64,000 nucleotides of DNA from Chaunax sp. Z400. Lineage: Eukaryota > Chordata > Actinopteri > Lophiiformes > Chaunacidae. Under the pieces are notes generated by a model. It was not told the origin of the DNA, did not search any database, and saw nothing but the letters and a program-made list of their open reading frames with translations. How positions within the stretch are numbered: the first letter of the stretch is position 1; each line of letters starts with the position of its first letter. Where the stretch lies: NCBI GenBank assembly GCA_037577475.1, contig CM075206.1, positions 7,473,459 to 7,537,458 of the forward strand, given 5' to 3'. Shown in pieces: positions 13,820 through 25,935 of the stretch. Both the position numbers and the translations under genes were made by a program.

Positions 13820-14010
13820 AATTAAATAATTAGTCTTTCAGAAAGTATTTGGTGCTCCAAGGAGTCCAGACAGTGGTGGTGGTGGCTGATGAATCTGCTG
13901 AGACAGAAGAGGCTGATGAGATGATGAACTTTGTGAACAAGCAAAGATGTGATGGGGTGGTGGAGGGTGTGAATTACAGCAGCAGAGCAACATAGTGCCT
14001 AGTTTTGCCA
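13820..14010 (+). repeat. Dispersed repeat, copy 1 of a pair
   Basis: It begins AATTAGTCTTTCAGAAAGT and continues through a GTGGTGGTGGCTGATGA block to CAGCAGCAG. A second, diverged copy in the same orientation lies at about 49034-49210. The overlapping minus-strand frame is an artefact. Family unknown to me; probably a short interspersed element. Confidence 0.7.
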
Positions 14011-14182
14011 ATGACAACAGAAATAAATAAAAGTTTGCGGATTTCACATTTCGCCGCAGTGCAAATCAACCGGTAGTTGTTTACCAGGGAGTGTTTGTTG
14101 TTGTTTGCATGATGTTACAGTGATTCGCTCAATTCCTTCAGATTTCTCTTGTCCTGAATATCCATCTATTTGCATACTTTAT

Positions 14183-14518
14183 AATACACTTCATGGCCAA
14201 AGCATCCGGACACCCAAACATTGCACCCATATGCGAACATACCACTGCAAAACCTTCACAGCCTCCACCTCAAGAGAAGGATTTCAACAAGATTTCAAAA
14301 CTGGCTGCAGGGATTTGTTCCCATTCAGCAACAGGAGCATTAGTGAGGTCAGGCACTGTTGTTGGCCAATAAAGCCGGTCTCACAAAATTCCTTCCAAAG
14401 GTGTAGGATGTGGTTGAATTCAGGGCTCTATGCACCACAGTCAAGTTCTTCCACACGAAACTCTGAAGACCATTTTTTACGGGCCTTACTTTGTGCACAG
14501 GAACAAAAAGATCTATAG
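14183..14518 (-). mobile_element. Tc1/mariner relic, 3' part of transposase and terminal repeat
   Basis: The + strand starts with CACTTCATGGCCAAAGCAT, close to the terminal sequence of a common fish Tc1-type element (CACTACATGGCCAAAAGTAT in memory). Read on the minus strand from about 14460 down, a frame gives VEELDCGA, a stop, then SPEFNHILHLW. This aligns with the family pattern of aspartate/leucine/asparagine-proline before the catalytic glutamate (consensus DLNPIEHLW). The stop and further frame breaks downstream show it is long dead. The 5' part of the element is missing. Confidence 0.75.
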
Positions 14519-15214
14519 TACATGTCTTGGTTTTTTTTTTACATTTGGGAGTTTATTGATCAATGAAGGGTTGTAGAATATTTCTTATAGTCTTCAGTTG
14601 CTTTAAAGTGAAACTAACTTTTTCCAACAGGAACTATGGTTAAAATTAATTATATTGAAATGGGAAATGTTAAAACATAGTTTGACACACGAAGAGTGCC
14701 AACATCAATACATAAATAACACACAGATAAATAAACTACCTCCGCAATGTCAGCTCCACAGTAACGTCTACCTAAAGTTAGCTAAAATTCATACAAGCTA
14801 CTTCTCATACCAGTCCAAGGGAGGTATTGAGTGGAAGAATGGTGTGTCTTATTATTCGACATTATAAGGTCGTTATACATTATAAGAGGAAGAGTTATTA
14901 CTTCTCTAAAAAGTCATAGGCTAACCAATGCTTTTTGTTTCCATCATTAAAGAACGAGATGTGAACATCAGGACACACTGTTGTACAAAAACTAGTAGGC
15001 AACGTTGATGAAGACATTTGGAAAGGTTTAGGACTTTCCTCTCTTTGTGTCTGGACCAGCCTATCACTTCTTGTAATCCCATGCCCCATCATGCAAGGAT
15101 TTGTTTCAAGATGTTCCTGAGATAAAATCGGTGCTCAGATTTTTGTTGGGATGATCTCACCCTCTTGTGAATGAGCGGTGAGTCAATAAAGGAAACAGAG
15201 AACGACATGATAAG

Positions 15215-15252
15215 GTGTGTGTGTGTGTGTGTGTCTGTGTGTGTGTGTGTGA
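15215..15252. repeat. (GT)n microsatellite
   Basis: About 18 GT units with one CT interruption. Confidence 0.95.
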
Positions 15253-17089
15253 GAGGGGGTATTCATCTTCATCGTCTGCATTCTCTTTACTCATCCAGAC
15301 ACAGGAACACACTCTTGTGCTCTGTCATTTCTTGCCTCTTAAGCTTTTGCAAGATCTATCACCACATCAGAATGTACAGAGTTGCTTCAGCCTGTTATCA
15401 AGTGTTATTACAACATATCAGTGCAGCCCCAAGTACATTAATGCACGAGTGTACTTCTACCTATTGACAATAGTGTTAACAGCGTATGCTCTTCAATTAT
15501 TGGCTAGAGAGGAGTTACATGCTTTTACATGCTTACATTGCACGTCAGTATTCCTAAATGAATGGTGTGTATCTATGACTGACTTTCTTTGCTGATGGCG
15601 CCTGACTTCCTTTTTGGAAAAAAAGTCTAAAACAGCTTAGTGTGATGTGAATGAGTTTGAGGATTGGGAGGTGATGATCTCCCATGTCTTTGACATTGAA
15701 GCCATGAGTAGGGATTACATTAATTGCAGCCTCCCATGACTCTTTATACCCCCAGTTGTCTCTCTGGGTATTTTCTTCTCTGACAACTATCAGGCAGAGT
15801 GCAAGAGCTATTAAGATTACAAAATGCTCTGCCTCCACATCAATAAGAAGGATTTATAGTTCTTCTTCATTTTGGTTACCTTTTTATGTACATATCTGTC
15901 ACGGAATTTGATCTTTTAAAGCTTCTGAAATGCTGTTCGCTGTCTTGAAAATGGCTTTTTACTCTGCCAAAAGGTATTCGAGAGAAAGTCCCTTTGCACC
16001 ATCCAGACTTTCCTCTTTTATCTGATTGAGCTGACCAATTTTAGTCCTCAAGTACAGAGTTGATTTTAAGAAACCCCCCACCCTTTGAATCCAGCAATCA
16101 CAAACTTTAACTGTGTGGATTTGTTTTATTTTGTCACCCTTGCTTTCATACCCGTTGCAAGAGAAATGTAGCTTAATAGTATCTGAAAGAGGACCACACT
16201 CTGAGAAAAGGAGCGGTAAAACAGGAGGAACTAGAAAGGCACTCAGTAGAGCGCATACCTCTGCCAAGTCACAGTCACAGACCTGCCAGTGATGGGAAAA
16301 TATTTTGAGTAGCACAATCGTGTAACCATAGCACTGAGTTCATATGTTTTCGCTACACGGCCATTTACCAACTAACCGTCATATGAGGTTATTCAACATA
16401 TAAATTGGCCAGGATGAAAACAATACAATCATATAGAGATGACATTAACATTTGGGAATAGACAGCCGCTTATGGGCATGTGGGTTGAGAGGAGGTTGAA
16501 CGCTGGCTTCCAACCTGCTTCTAAAATATCTTGCACTGCACCAGGCTAAATTGTCATACACAGTGAAAGCCAAACGTTTCAGTACACCAGCTTCAAACTG
16601 TTGTTTCATGATTAATATTTCAATGTATACACAAATACAACCGTATTTCATGCTCAGGATTTTCACATTATATAATAACTAGATAATTGAATCAGTTTAT
16701 ATGGGCACACATCATACAGACCTAATAAAAAAATGTAGCTTATTCAACTGAAACAATTATAGAAATGTAGGACTTTGTAATTAGAGGTTTTTGCTGCATT
16801 ATTACCATTATTACCATCAAAATCGGAATAGCAGAATGTTTTGGTGCACACACACACACACAATAATAATAATTTATACAACACAATGAAAAGTCACATT
16901 TAGCCATCTGCGACACATGAACAATATAAATTAACACTGTTTCGACAACTTAAAGTACATAGCTTACATAATGTTCCGAATATTTTCAGAATGTTGTCAG
17001 GGTTGCTTTAATTAACTCAAATCACAGTTTTATCTTTCCACCTCAGGCCATTTACCTCTGTATACGAGTCAAAAGCAACAAACACCTTG

Positions 17090-17245
17090 TGGAATCATCC
17101 AGACAAAGTGAGGAGGAATGCATCATAGTTGGCAGGTGTGCGCTCAAGATATGTACTCCATCAAAATGACTGTCCTCAGGGATCTCACAATGTTAAAGAG
17201 AAACAAAGGGGAAAAAAAGTGCAATCCGTACCTTTCAAAACCGTC
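17090..17245 (+). repeat. Dispersed repeat with CTCACAATGTTAAAGA core, copy 1
   Basis: The stretch CCTCAGGGATCTCACAATGTTAAAGA matches a second copy at about 37860-37915 (CCCTCATGGTTCTCACAATGTTAAAGA). In both, the flanks carry a related 'ATCATCCAAC...ACTTTGTGAG' type context. I recall this as a widespread fish interspersed repeat; the element edges are approximate. Confidence 0.6.
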
Positions 17246-20143
17246 AGAAATCCTGCAAACAGACAGACAAACAGATAAACACACTGAACGGATCGCTTCA
17301 ACTTTCTTAGTGGAGGTAATTGATTAAACAAAACGTTTTTAAAAGTTTTGAAATATGAGCGTCTAAGTAAAACGGGACAACTTTTCACTCAACCACTTTT
17401 GATTTTGTTCCCGAGTAAGTTTGGAGAGTCTTAAAACTTTCTAAAGAACTTTTCCTCCAAAAGACAAAATGTCCGAAGAGACGATTCCTTGATATTTTCT
17501 CAGCAGTAGGAGACAACTCACCAATGTCTCTGGCTCACAATTAAGGATCCAATAGCTAGAGAGCAGTCTGCCGAGTCATTATAGGAGCACGGGAGTGGGT
17601 GAGTTAATGACCTGTTCATTGACCTGGGTCTGTGCTCAGAAAACGAGTGGATGTGACTCATACCTCAAACAGAAACAGACAACAATCGGACCACTGAGCA
17701 AGAAGAAAGAGTTTCAGTTGTGTGACTGCTCATGAGTTTGTATTGCAAACCTCCCTGTTCGGTCTGCTGTGTTTTTCTTTCGGGGTGTTACTTAGGGTTA
17801 TGTTTGCTTCTCCCTGGTTCCTGAGGCTGTGCAGGTTGTAAAGAGACACAGCAGATGAGATTTGCTCTTTCTCCATGTCCGATTAAGGAAAGAACAAAAA
17901 CTTTAATCTCTTCACTGCAAATTGTTCTGTAAGATTTAAAACGTTAGATCTTGAAACACGAGATAAATGATCTTGTTTCAAAGGTTATCAACTCTTTTCT
18001 TTTTATCTAACCTACTTATTTCTATACGGGAACCAACTTATTAGAAGATTTCTTGACAAGTAAAATTATCTTTTTCTCCTCAAATTCAGTGTTTATTTCT
18101 TGTATTTCAACTACTCTTTTTTTGCCGTGTTCAGTGCTCACCCTGACTTCCCATGGTCCCATGGTCCCAAGTCAAACGGATCACCATGTCTACATGTTTT
18201 GCATATTTACTCCCAGTGCGGCCCGTTTGTTTGATTTGTACACGGCAGTGTTTTCAAAGCTAATCCTGCAAATGTGGCATGTAATTCCCTCAAACCAGAC
18301 ATCTCACAACTAAACTGTTCATAGATCTGGTTAATTCGCTCAACTGAGGAGTGGATGCAAGGACCTGCTCAGGGTTTCATATCAAAGAGTCAATAAAGAA
18401 ATCAATATGCCTCATCTTACAATTTTTTGACTCCTATACGCAAACATGATGTGGTATCTGTATGTGTGTGTGTTCATCTGCTTGTCTGCTTTTTGGAATG
18501 TGCACACACACATTTCTAAATATTCAGACACTTTCATCTCTGTAGTTCAGAAGATGCTAATTGAATCTCCCGCTGTGTTTATTTCTTTCATGGCAGCGTG
18601 TTTTTTCAGGGAGTGGATTTTCCTTTAATACGTGTCATTAATGCTTCATTAATATTTAGTGTAGCTGCCTTTGCCCAACTGTGATCATTAGCTAGAATAT
18701 TAGGTTGAGGTTGTTAAGGTAATATAGGGTCCAATGTGTGTAGTATAGCCCAGTCATGTACCCCCTGAGACACTCCTCCATCCTCCTCCATCCTCCTACA
18801 TACCCCCTGCCCAGGGACGTCTCACTATAGTGTTGTTTTTTCTTCATATTTCTGCTTCATACACAAAAACACACATATATAATATACATAACATGTAAAT
18901 ATATGACATAGGATGATCAAACTTTTTTCAAACTATTAGTTCACCCATTGTATGCACGCACACTGCAGTTAGAGAAGGAGGTGGCAGCCTGGCATTTAGA
19001 CGCAAGGATGTGCTTGAATGGCCTCAAGTAATGCTGCAGCGGGGGGGTTGTAATGAAGACAGGTTCAGTTTTAGATTGTTTTCTACACCTAGTCTGTTCC
19101 TGTACTTTGTCTTCATGCGTACTGTAGGTGTACGATCAATGACTTAGACCCACAAATCATGAGTTTGCATTGAAAAATGTATTTCCTTGAAACCAGGGGG
19201 TGAAGGACGTGTTTACCGCAATTACCACAGTGTTACTGCTCTCCATTATCTGCCATTATTCTTTTGTTTGTTTTTGTTTAGGGTCTAAACCAGAGTAGGA
19301 GCTCTCCAACCCATTTGGGGAACTGATTTTCCTTCTTTGTATTGTCCCTTCCTGGGACGACTGAATGACTGTTATCATTTCCTCAAGCCATGACATGCAT
19401 GAAAATGAAGCTGTGAAATCCGGCATTAGGAAAAACTGACATTTAGCTGACACTCTGTGTTTTAATATCTTCATAAAAATGTACCTTTCCTCCTTTGAAA
19501 TACCCCTTTTTGTTAATGTCACTTCCCAAACTTCAATGATTCTTATTATAATATCAGATTTTTGAGTTCTCAGACAGGGCATAAAGCTTTTAAGGGCCAA
19601 TCTTTTGTGGTTTATGGTCAGGAAAAGGAATTAGTGGCAACACTCTTGGCCTCATTTTCTGTGCCACCTACTATGACAGCAGATTTTAGTGCCCCAGAAA
19701 TGCCCTTGTCTGTCCCAGTTTCTAACATTGAAAGTGACAACAGACTGTGAACATACAGTGTGTGGTGCGAAAGTCACTCGGCTCAGCAGATAATAAAAAT
19801 GAAAATGTATTCCAGTACTGCCTGTCGATGAATCTTTATCTGTGATGCAGTTTTAAGACTCAGATGCCTTTTTCCGTCTGCCAGAGACGGATCTCTAAGC
19901 CAGCAACTTGTGTTTGAATTCACTGTCTTTAGCCGGAAATTCAGTTCAGTAGAGGAAAATAAAAACAGAAAATAAGTTCCAGGAAGCCTGGGTTGGGAGT
20001 TTGTGGTTCCAGCAGGAGCAACACATTACCCTTGTGTTTTAGCCAAGTCACAGGCTCGTAAAGATTATTGATGATGTACACCATGTGATCCGAGTGCTGA
20101 GTAGGTTGAGACAGCATTAAATCTCATTGATGTATCGTCCTCT

Positions 20144-20144
<1 letters not shown>

Positions 20145-20182
<38 letters not shown>
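20145..20182. repeat. (CT)n microsatellite
   Basis: About 18 CT units with one TT interruption. Confidence 0.95.
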
Positions 20183-20355
20183 GCCCTGGGAGAAGGAAAG
20201 AGAGGCTGACAAATGAAGAAGAGAAATTAAAAAGTTGCAGGAGAAGAAAAAAAAAAAAGCAAGCCTCAGATGCTTTGCTTTGCTTTTGTGTTTTTCTTTT
20301 TCTCTCATTCTTCACTTTCATTTTCTTGTCAGTGACATTTCATGGTCATGGTTCA

Positions 20356-20462
<107 letters not shown>

Positions 20463-21381
20463 ACTTGCATTCACAGTTTTTCACAATTCTCCTCAGGTGC
20501 ATGTATCAACATGTGTTTAATAAAGGTGCATGCAATATGAGAAAAGCGTGTTTACCTACAGTTGTATTTACCTGTGTGGTTGTTATGGAGGTTTTGTTTA
20601 TCTGTTTCCCAGCAGCAACTAACTATGTTTGCTGCAATGCATGGATAATGACTAACGGCTCAAGTAGCCCTGAGTGAGCATCTCTTTTTGCTAAGGGTCG
20701 CTTCAGATTAGCAAGTTGCTGGCACCTTTTTAAACATGAAACTGATAGCTCAGGCATTCCCCTTTGTCGGAAGAAGTGTGTCAACTCTGTCAGCGTTTGC
20801 TCACTAAAAAAATCTAGACTGCTTCGATTTGCAAAGGCAAACTGTTTCAGTTTCTCTGCAGGTTTCATGGCTTGTGCATGATTTTGTTTTTAGAAACGGA
20901 TGCCAGGAGTCAAGAGAGGTTTTTTTGTTTCTGTTTCTGTTTTTTTGTGGGATTCTCACAATCATTCATACGTTCATTCCTTCAGTAGTGAGTGTAACAA
21001 GCAGAATGCTCATATCTAACAAGTCAAAAAGAATAATTGCCAATTTAATATACGGATGGTATATTAGGACTTTTGGATTTTATCAAGGCAAGGAAAGGTA
21101 TCTGTATACAGCACATTTCAATTCTTTGCATAGGCAAACATTAGAACGTCATTCAAAAAGAATAAACTGCAAAAGAAAAAAGAAAAAGCCTTTAGTAGTG
21201 ACCAGGTTTTCTACCACCACACATACAGTAGTTACACATCAACACACTTTGTGTTGGAGAGTTCAATGGCTCCTGGCATGTAGCGCCCCCAGCTGTACAG
21301 TTAATAGGATTTCAAGTTGAACTTGAATCATTACTCACACTGGAGATTCAGTTCTCATGTAGATTAATGCCTCTCATGTGG

Positions 21382-21618
21382 TTTTGTCAGTTTGATTTGA
21401 CGTTTATTCATTTCATCCCAGCCGGTGCAGCTTGTTCAATTAGGCTGTGACTAAAAACTTCCCTTTTTTTTTTTTGCTAAGTTTACGTAGCCACTTTTTG
21501 TCAGTTTTATTTTGACATTTATTCTTTTCTTCTTTTTTTTTTTTTATCCCAGCTTGTGCAGCTTGTTCAATCAGGCTGTGACTTAAAACGTCACTCTTGT
21601 GCCAAGTTGCTTTTCCAC
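21382..21618. repeat. Tandem duplication, two units of about 115-120 bp
   Basis: Unit 1 (21382-21495) and unit 2 (21496-21618) share TTTTGTCAGTTT, a TTTATTC stretch, ATCCCAGC, GTGCAGCTTGTTCAAT and AGGCTGTGACT, in the same order and orientation. The units differ by substitutions and by the length of an internal T run, so the duplication is old. Confidence 0.85.
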
Positions 21619-21640
21619 ATAATATTACAGACTGATATGA

Positions 21641-21947
21641 GCAACGGCGGAAGAAGTATTCAGATGTTTTACTCGAGTAAATGTACTAATGCTACACTTT
21701 GAACACCTTTTCCTGCATTAAAACACTCGCCTTAGTATGAATTTGCAAGTATAATAAGCAAATTCTACTTAAAACATCAAAAGCTAAAGTAGTCATTGTG
21801 TAGTAACTAGTCCCTGTCAGTGATTTATGGTGTATTTTGATTTAGTGGAGTAAAAAGTACAATATCTGCCTCTGAGATGTAGTGGAGTAGAAATATAAAG
21901 TCCTGTTCAAGAACAATACTTCAGTAAATGCACATTCCATCACTGGA
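21641..21947. mobile_element. Short inverted-repeat element (MITE-like)
   Basis: The left end reads GGCGGAAGAAGTATTCAGAT and is followed by TTTTACTCGAGTAAATGTAC. The right end reads ACTTCAGTAAATGCACATTC and CATCACTGG; its complement resembles the left end. The interior has the AAAAGTACAATAT...CTCTGA(G/A)ATGTAGTGGAGTA motif that I recall from a very abundant percomorph repeat. It is non-coding and shorter than the usual copy, so internally deleted. Confidence 0.75.
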
Positions 21948-24567
21948 GCTGGGTTTGACAGCCGCCCTGTGCCTCTGAGCATCTTTAGTACATTCTTACC
22001 ACATTAAGCACTGGAAGCAGTGAATCGGGGATCAAATGCACTCCTCCCCCACCCTCGCTTAAATCTGGGGATTTTTCAAAAAACGGGGGATAATACGGTT
22101 TGGCTGTGTGATGAAGTCATTGGTAAGACATGCATGCTTTCCAGCCTGGCAGCTAAAGCGATCATGAAACTGACGCAGCACTTTAGCAGGAGCTGCAGTG
22201 AGAGAAGGGTCTGAGGACAGAGGCTGTCGTACAGATTGTACAGTTCCTAACAGATTGTTTCTCTTTGAGCCAAAATGCGATCACGGGTGTATTAGATGTA
22301 AATAAATCTGACTTGACTATCCTGATGTTATCTGCTGGAGGTTTAATATACAGTATGTTATCAGTTTTGGAAGCTGGATACGAGCAAATATAATAGACCA
22401 TTCATGTAAGTGACAAGAGAAATTGCTTCATTTCTATACTTCTGATCCTGCTACTCAGAAAAAGTGGAAATACTCTTCAGATTATTTTGGCTGTGCAGAA
22501 GGCAATTATTTCCATCCATTATTTCTAGAGTCTGTCTCTCTAAATGTTATTGTTTTCTCGAATCATTCTCAGCCAAACAACCGTTTGTCATGATCCATCC
22601 CCGCCAACAGTGTTTCAAGTTGCCCAGCAGGAAAATGTAGATGCGTTCTGATAGGCATCAGAAGCTCTTATCTAACAACCCGTGTTATGTAATGCATGAT
22701 TTTCTTTTCGACCAGACAGACCGAAGAAAAAAAACAACGTGAGGCACAACGGGAAGAACACATTCTGACGTTATACAGCAGTCAGTGAAACGAGGATGTA
22801 AATCAAATGTGATCATTTTTGGAATCGCAGCAATGTGTATGAGCACGGAAAGAAAGTCTTATAGCACCCCATTGCCAAATTTTTCATCTGTGTCCTCGAC
22901 AGCAGCACAGGTTCATAAGTATATCAGCACATGCACAGGTAGATAATATAAGGACATAATGCATGTTTAGTTCTTTGTGGATGTTCCCCTGCAGGCTTGT
23001 TGTTTCAGAGAACAGATGCTGGGCTGCTGGGCTTACAGTAAGTCATAGCGCTGACCTGTGCAGCTCCCTGTGGACGGGCTGTTTTACCATCCTGAAAGTT
23101 TCGGCACCCAATACTGGCCAAATTCTATAGTTGTTTCAGCACAAAGGATGGCACAGATGATTAAGGCGGTATACTTGTATGTGGCATATACTGTTAAGCT
23201 GCTATCTCCCCATGACAATCCCATGTTCCCCTCTGAAAAAGACAAAAATGGGTCTATAGTGGATCTCTAAGGGCTAAAGGCTTGTCTGGTCTGAGCTCCT
23301 TTCTGTCTCTAATTTCCTCTCCTGACACTAAAGGTTGGTCAGAAAATGCTCCAATCTTTGGATAACATGCATCGCATTATTGATTGTCGATGAGTTCTGC
23401 ATTTGCCTGCCGCACTATGATGACATGTTTGTGTCTTGCTGTGATTACAGTGTGCTTTACCTTAATTTACACTGTTCCAAAAAGTCAGGTTGCCCAAAAT
23501 AATAATGGCAATTAAAAAATGTGTATTTTAGTTGTGGAACATTCTAATAATTCAGTTACAGAGGTGGAAGTGAAATCAATGAGCAATAGGCGATGAGGAA
23601 ATAGGCAAATAGGCAATTTCTACAATTCTATTTGCAAATGTATAGATAATTCACTCTGAAACCATATGGAGACATACAAATAGAGTAATAATAAAAAGTC
23701 AGTCCAAGCTATGTTTTCTTTTTACTCTCGCCTCATTTGCTCTCTTTATGCTCTTGGAGACAGAACTCTAATTGTGACTGGGACCAAAATGCGTGCACTG
23801 AATATTTCATGACACATTCCCTTGTTGTTGATCCCCTGAAATTCTATGACCGACACACAGGGAGTGCTTTTTATCAATGGGAAGCAAAGAAGGGTTTGCT
23901 AAGTCGCTTATTGTGGCACACAGTTCACATGTGACAGCTGACAGTAAATGTGCAACCAGCAATCATCAATTATTCATTGTTGAAACATTTTCCAGAGTTC
24001 CAATAAAAGGGTGCTTTTGATGATAAGCAAACGACGTACATCTTTAGGGCCACTTCATCTTGTAAGTGTTTTCAAAACATGCAACACTGCAGCTCGCTAT
24101 TAAAACCCTTACAAATGGGGGACACAAATGTGTTCATTTTTCTTTTGATATCACATGTGCAACACATCTGATAAATATTTTAGCTACATTATTCTTTGCA
24201 ATTCTAAATGCATTACATCAAGAACAGTAATTCTTACATCGCACCAGATGGCACTGAAGTGCACTTATGGGCCAAATACAATTAAGCTAAATGCTTTGTA
24301 TTACTCTATTAACCTGATTAAGAATCACATTTCTGTGACAACAACAAATATGTATCTACAGTTATTGTTTGCTGGGCTGCACTTGTTGTAATTCAAAAGT
24401 GTTACATAATGCAGGGGAAGTATGGGAGGCAGATAGAGAGATGGAGTGACGGACAGATGTGGAACCAGGTGGGAGGAGAGAAGAGGCTGACCTAACAGGT
24501 TCAGTGCTGAAACCAGCAGGTGGCTCTGCATTATTGTCAACCATGTTGATGTTTTCCAATATCTAAA

Positions 24568-25450
24568 TCACCAGTGTGAGTATTTTCCCCCATAGAAACT
24601 AAATAAAATTAAAAAAACAACTGCATTAATAATTGATAACTGGCTGGTTCAATTAAGTACACTGTGTTAAAATCAAAGGAAATCAATTCTGTGAAGTGTT
24701 ACAAAGCTTTTTCTAAGGCTCATGGGGCCACAGATCCACAGTGTGACACAATATCTGCAAACGAAGAGGACTTGGAACAATAGTGAACCTTCCCAGAAGT
24801 GGCCAAACTTCCAAAATTCCTCCGACATCCAATGCGAAAGCTCATTCGAGAAGTCCCAAAAGATCCAAAGAAAACAACCAAGGAACTCCAGGAACTCTCT
24901 CAACTCAATATAGGTCAGCGTTCATGTGTCAACTATTCGAAAGACACTGAGCCCAGATGGCATCCATGGAAGAGTGGCGAGGAGAAAGCCACTGCTAACC
25001 CAGAGGAACATTAAGGCTCGTCTGAATATTGCCACAACAGAGCTTTTGGGAAAAGATTCTATGGACTGATGAACGACCTCTGAATGACTCCAAAGGAATA
25101 AAAATTAAATTTTTGGAGTGGCCTAGTCAATGCCCAGACCTGAACCCTATTGAGATGCTGTGGCGGGACCTGCAAAAGCAGTTCATGCTCACAAACCCTC
25201 CAATGTGGGCCAAAACTCCACCACAGCGATGTCAAAGACTGACCTCTAATTATCAGTGTTTGGTTGCAGTTGCTGCTGCTAAAGCAATTAGCTACTAAGT
25301 TCAGTTCATGTTGGTGATTTAGGTATTGGATAACCTTTTGCCCTTAAAATGATCATTATTTTAATTTGCTTTTTGCTTTACGTTAAATTTTGTTTGAAGA
25401 TCCGACACAGTTTACTGTGAGATTCGCACAAAACTCTGAGAAACCAGCAC
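24568..25450 (+). mobile_element. Tc1/mariner transposon relic, internally deleted
   Basis: Coding remnants run on the + strand. About 24760-24900 shows the DNA-binding region in broken frames (GTIVNLPRSG-type, then RKLIREVPKDPKKTTKELQ). About 24960-25060 shows GRVARRKPLLTQRNIKARLN-type sequence. The frame from 25029 gives KILWTDE and, only about 15 residues later, LEWPSQCPDLNPIEMLWRDL. In an intact enzyme these blocks hold the first and third catalytic acids and lie roughly 120 residues apart, with the second aspartate between. That middle section is absent here. The 3' tail (about 25320-25450) resembles the terminal region of the same family, and AGTGTGAGTATTTTCCCCC near 24573 may be the other end. 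Non-functional. Confidence 0.85.
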
Positions 25451-25647
25451 CACAGAATTGTTAACAGAAGAATGAAAAGCAGGAATTTCAAAGTGCATAG
25501 AGGGTATGTCTGTGTTCCTAACAAAATCCAGACTCAGCTGAGGTAAGAGTCTAAAGGCTTCAGAGAAACTTGCTCAAAAACAATCCATATGCTCCAGTTT
25601 TGCATCACTGTCTCTTTAACTGGTCAAGGATTACTATACATATATTT

Positions 25648-25935
25648 TTTATTTAGCCTTTATTTAACCAGGTCCCATTGAGATCAGAGTTCTCTTTTAC
25701 AAGGGCCAAGACTAGCAGCAACACAAAGTTTCACATAAAATCAAGTAATCAATCAAAATGCAGTAACAAAATCACAGAAAACATGAACACATTGACATCC
25801 TTAAACTCGTTAAGGGTCACCAAACTTTTGAAGTCTAAGATCAGCCTGCAAATTGTTCCAAGAAGCAGGCGCAAAATACCGAGAAGCCTTCTTTCCAATT
25901 TCCGTTCGGGCCTTGGGAACACTGAAATGTAAAAA
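25648..25935 (+). repeat. Dispersed repeat, 'TTTATTTAACCAGG' family, copy 1
   Basis: It opens CCTTTATTTAACCAGGTCCC, then ATTGAGATCAGAG and CTCTTTTACAAGGGCCAAGAC, then an A-rich middle. The later part (GTTCCAAGAAGCAGG..., CTTTCCAATTTCCGTTC) also fits the fish consensus I remember. The family is abundant in fish; the class is uncertain (LINE 3' region or non-autonomous element). Confidence 0.7.
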
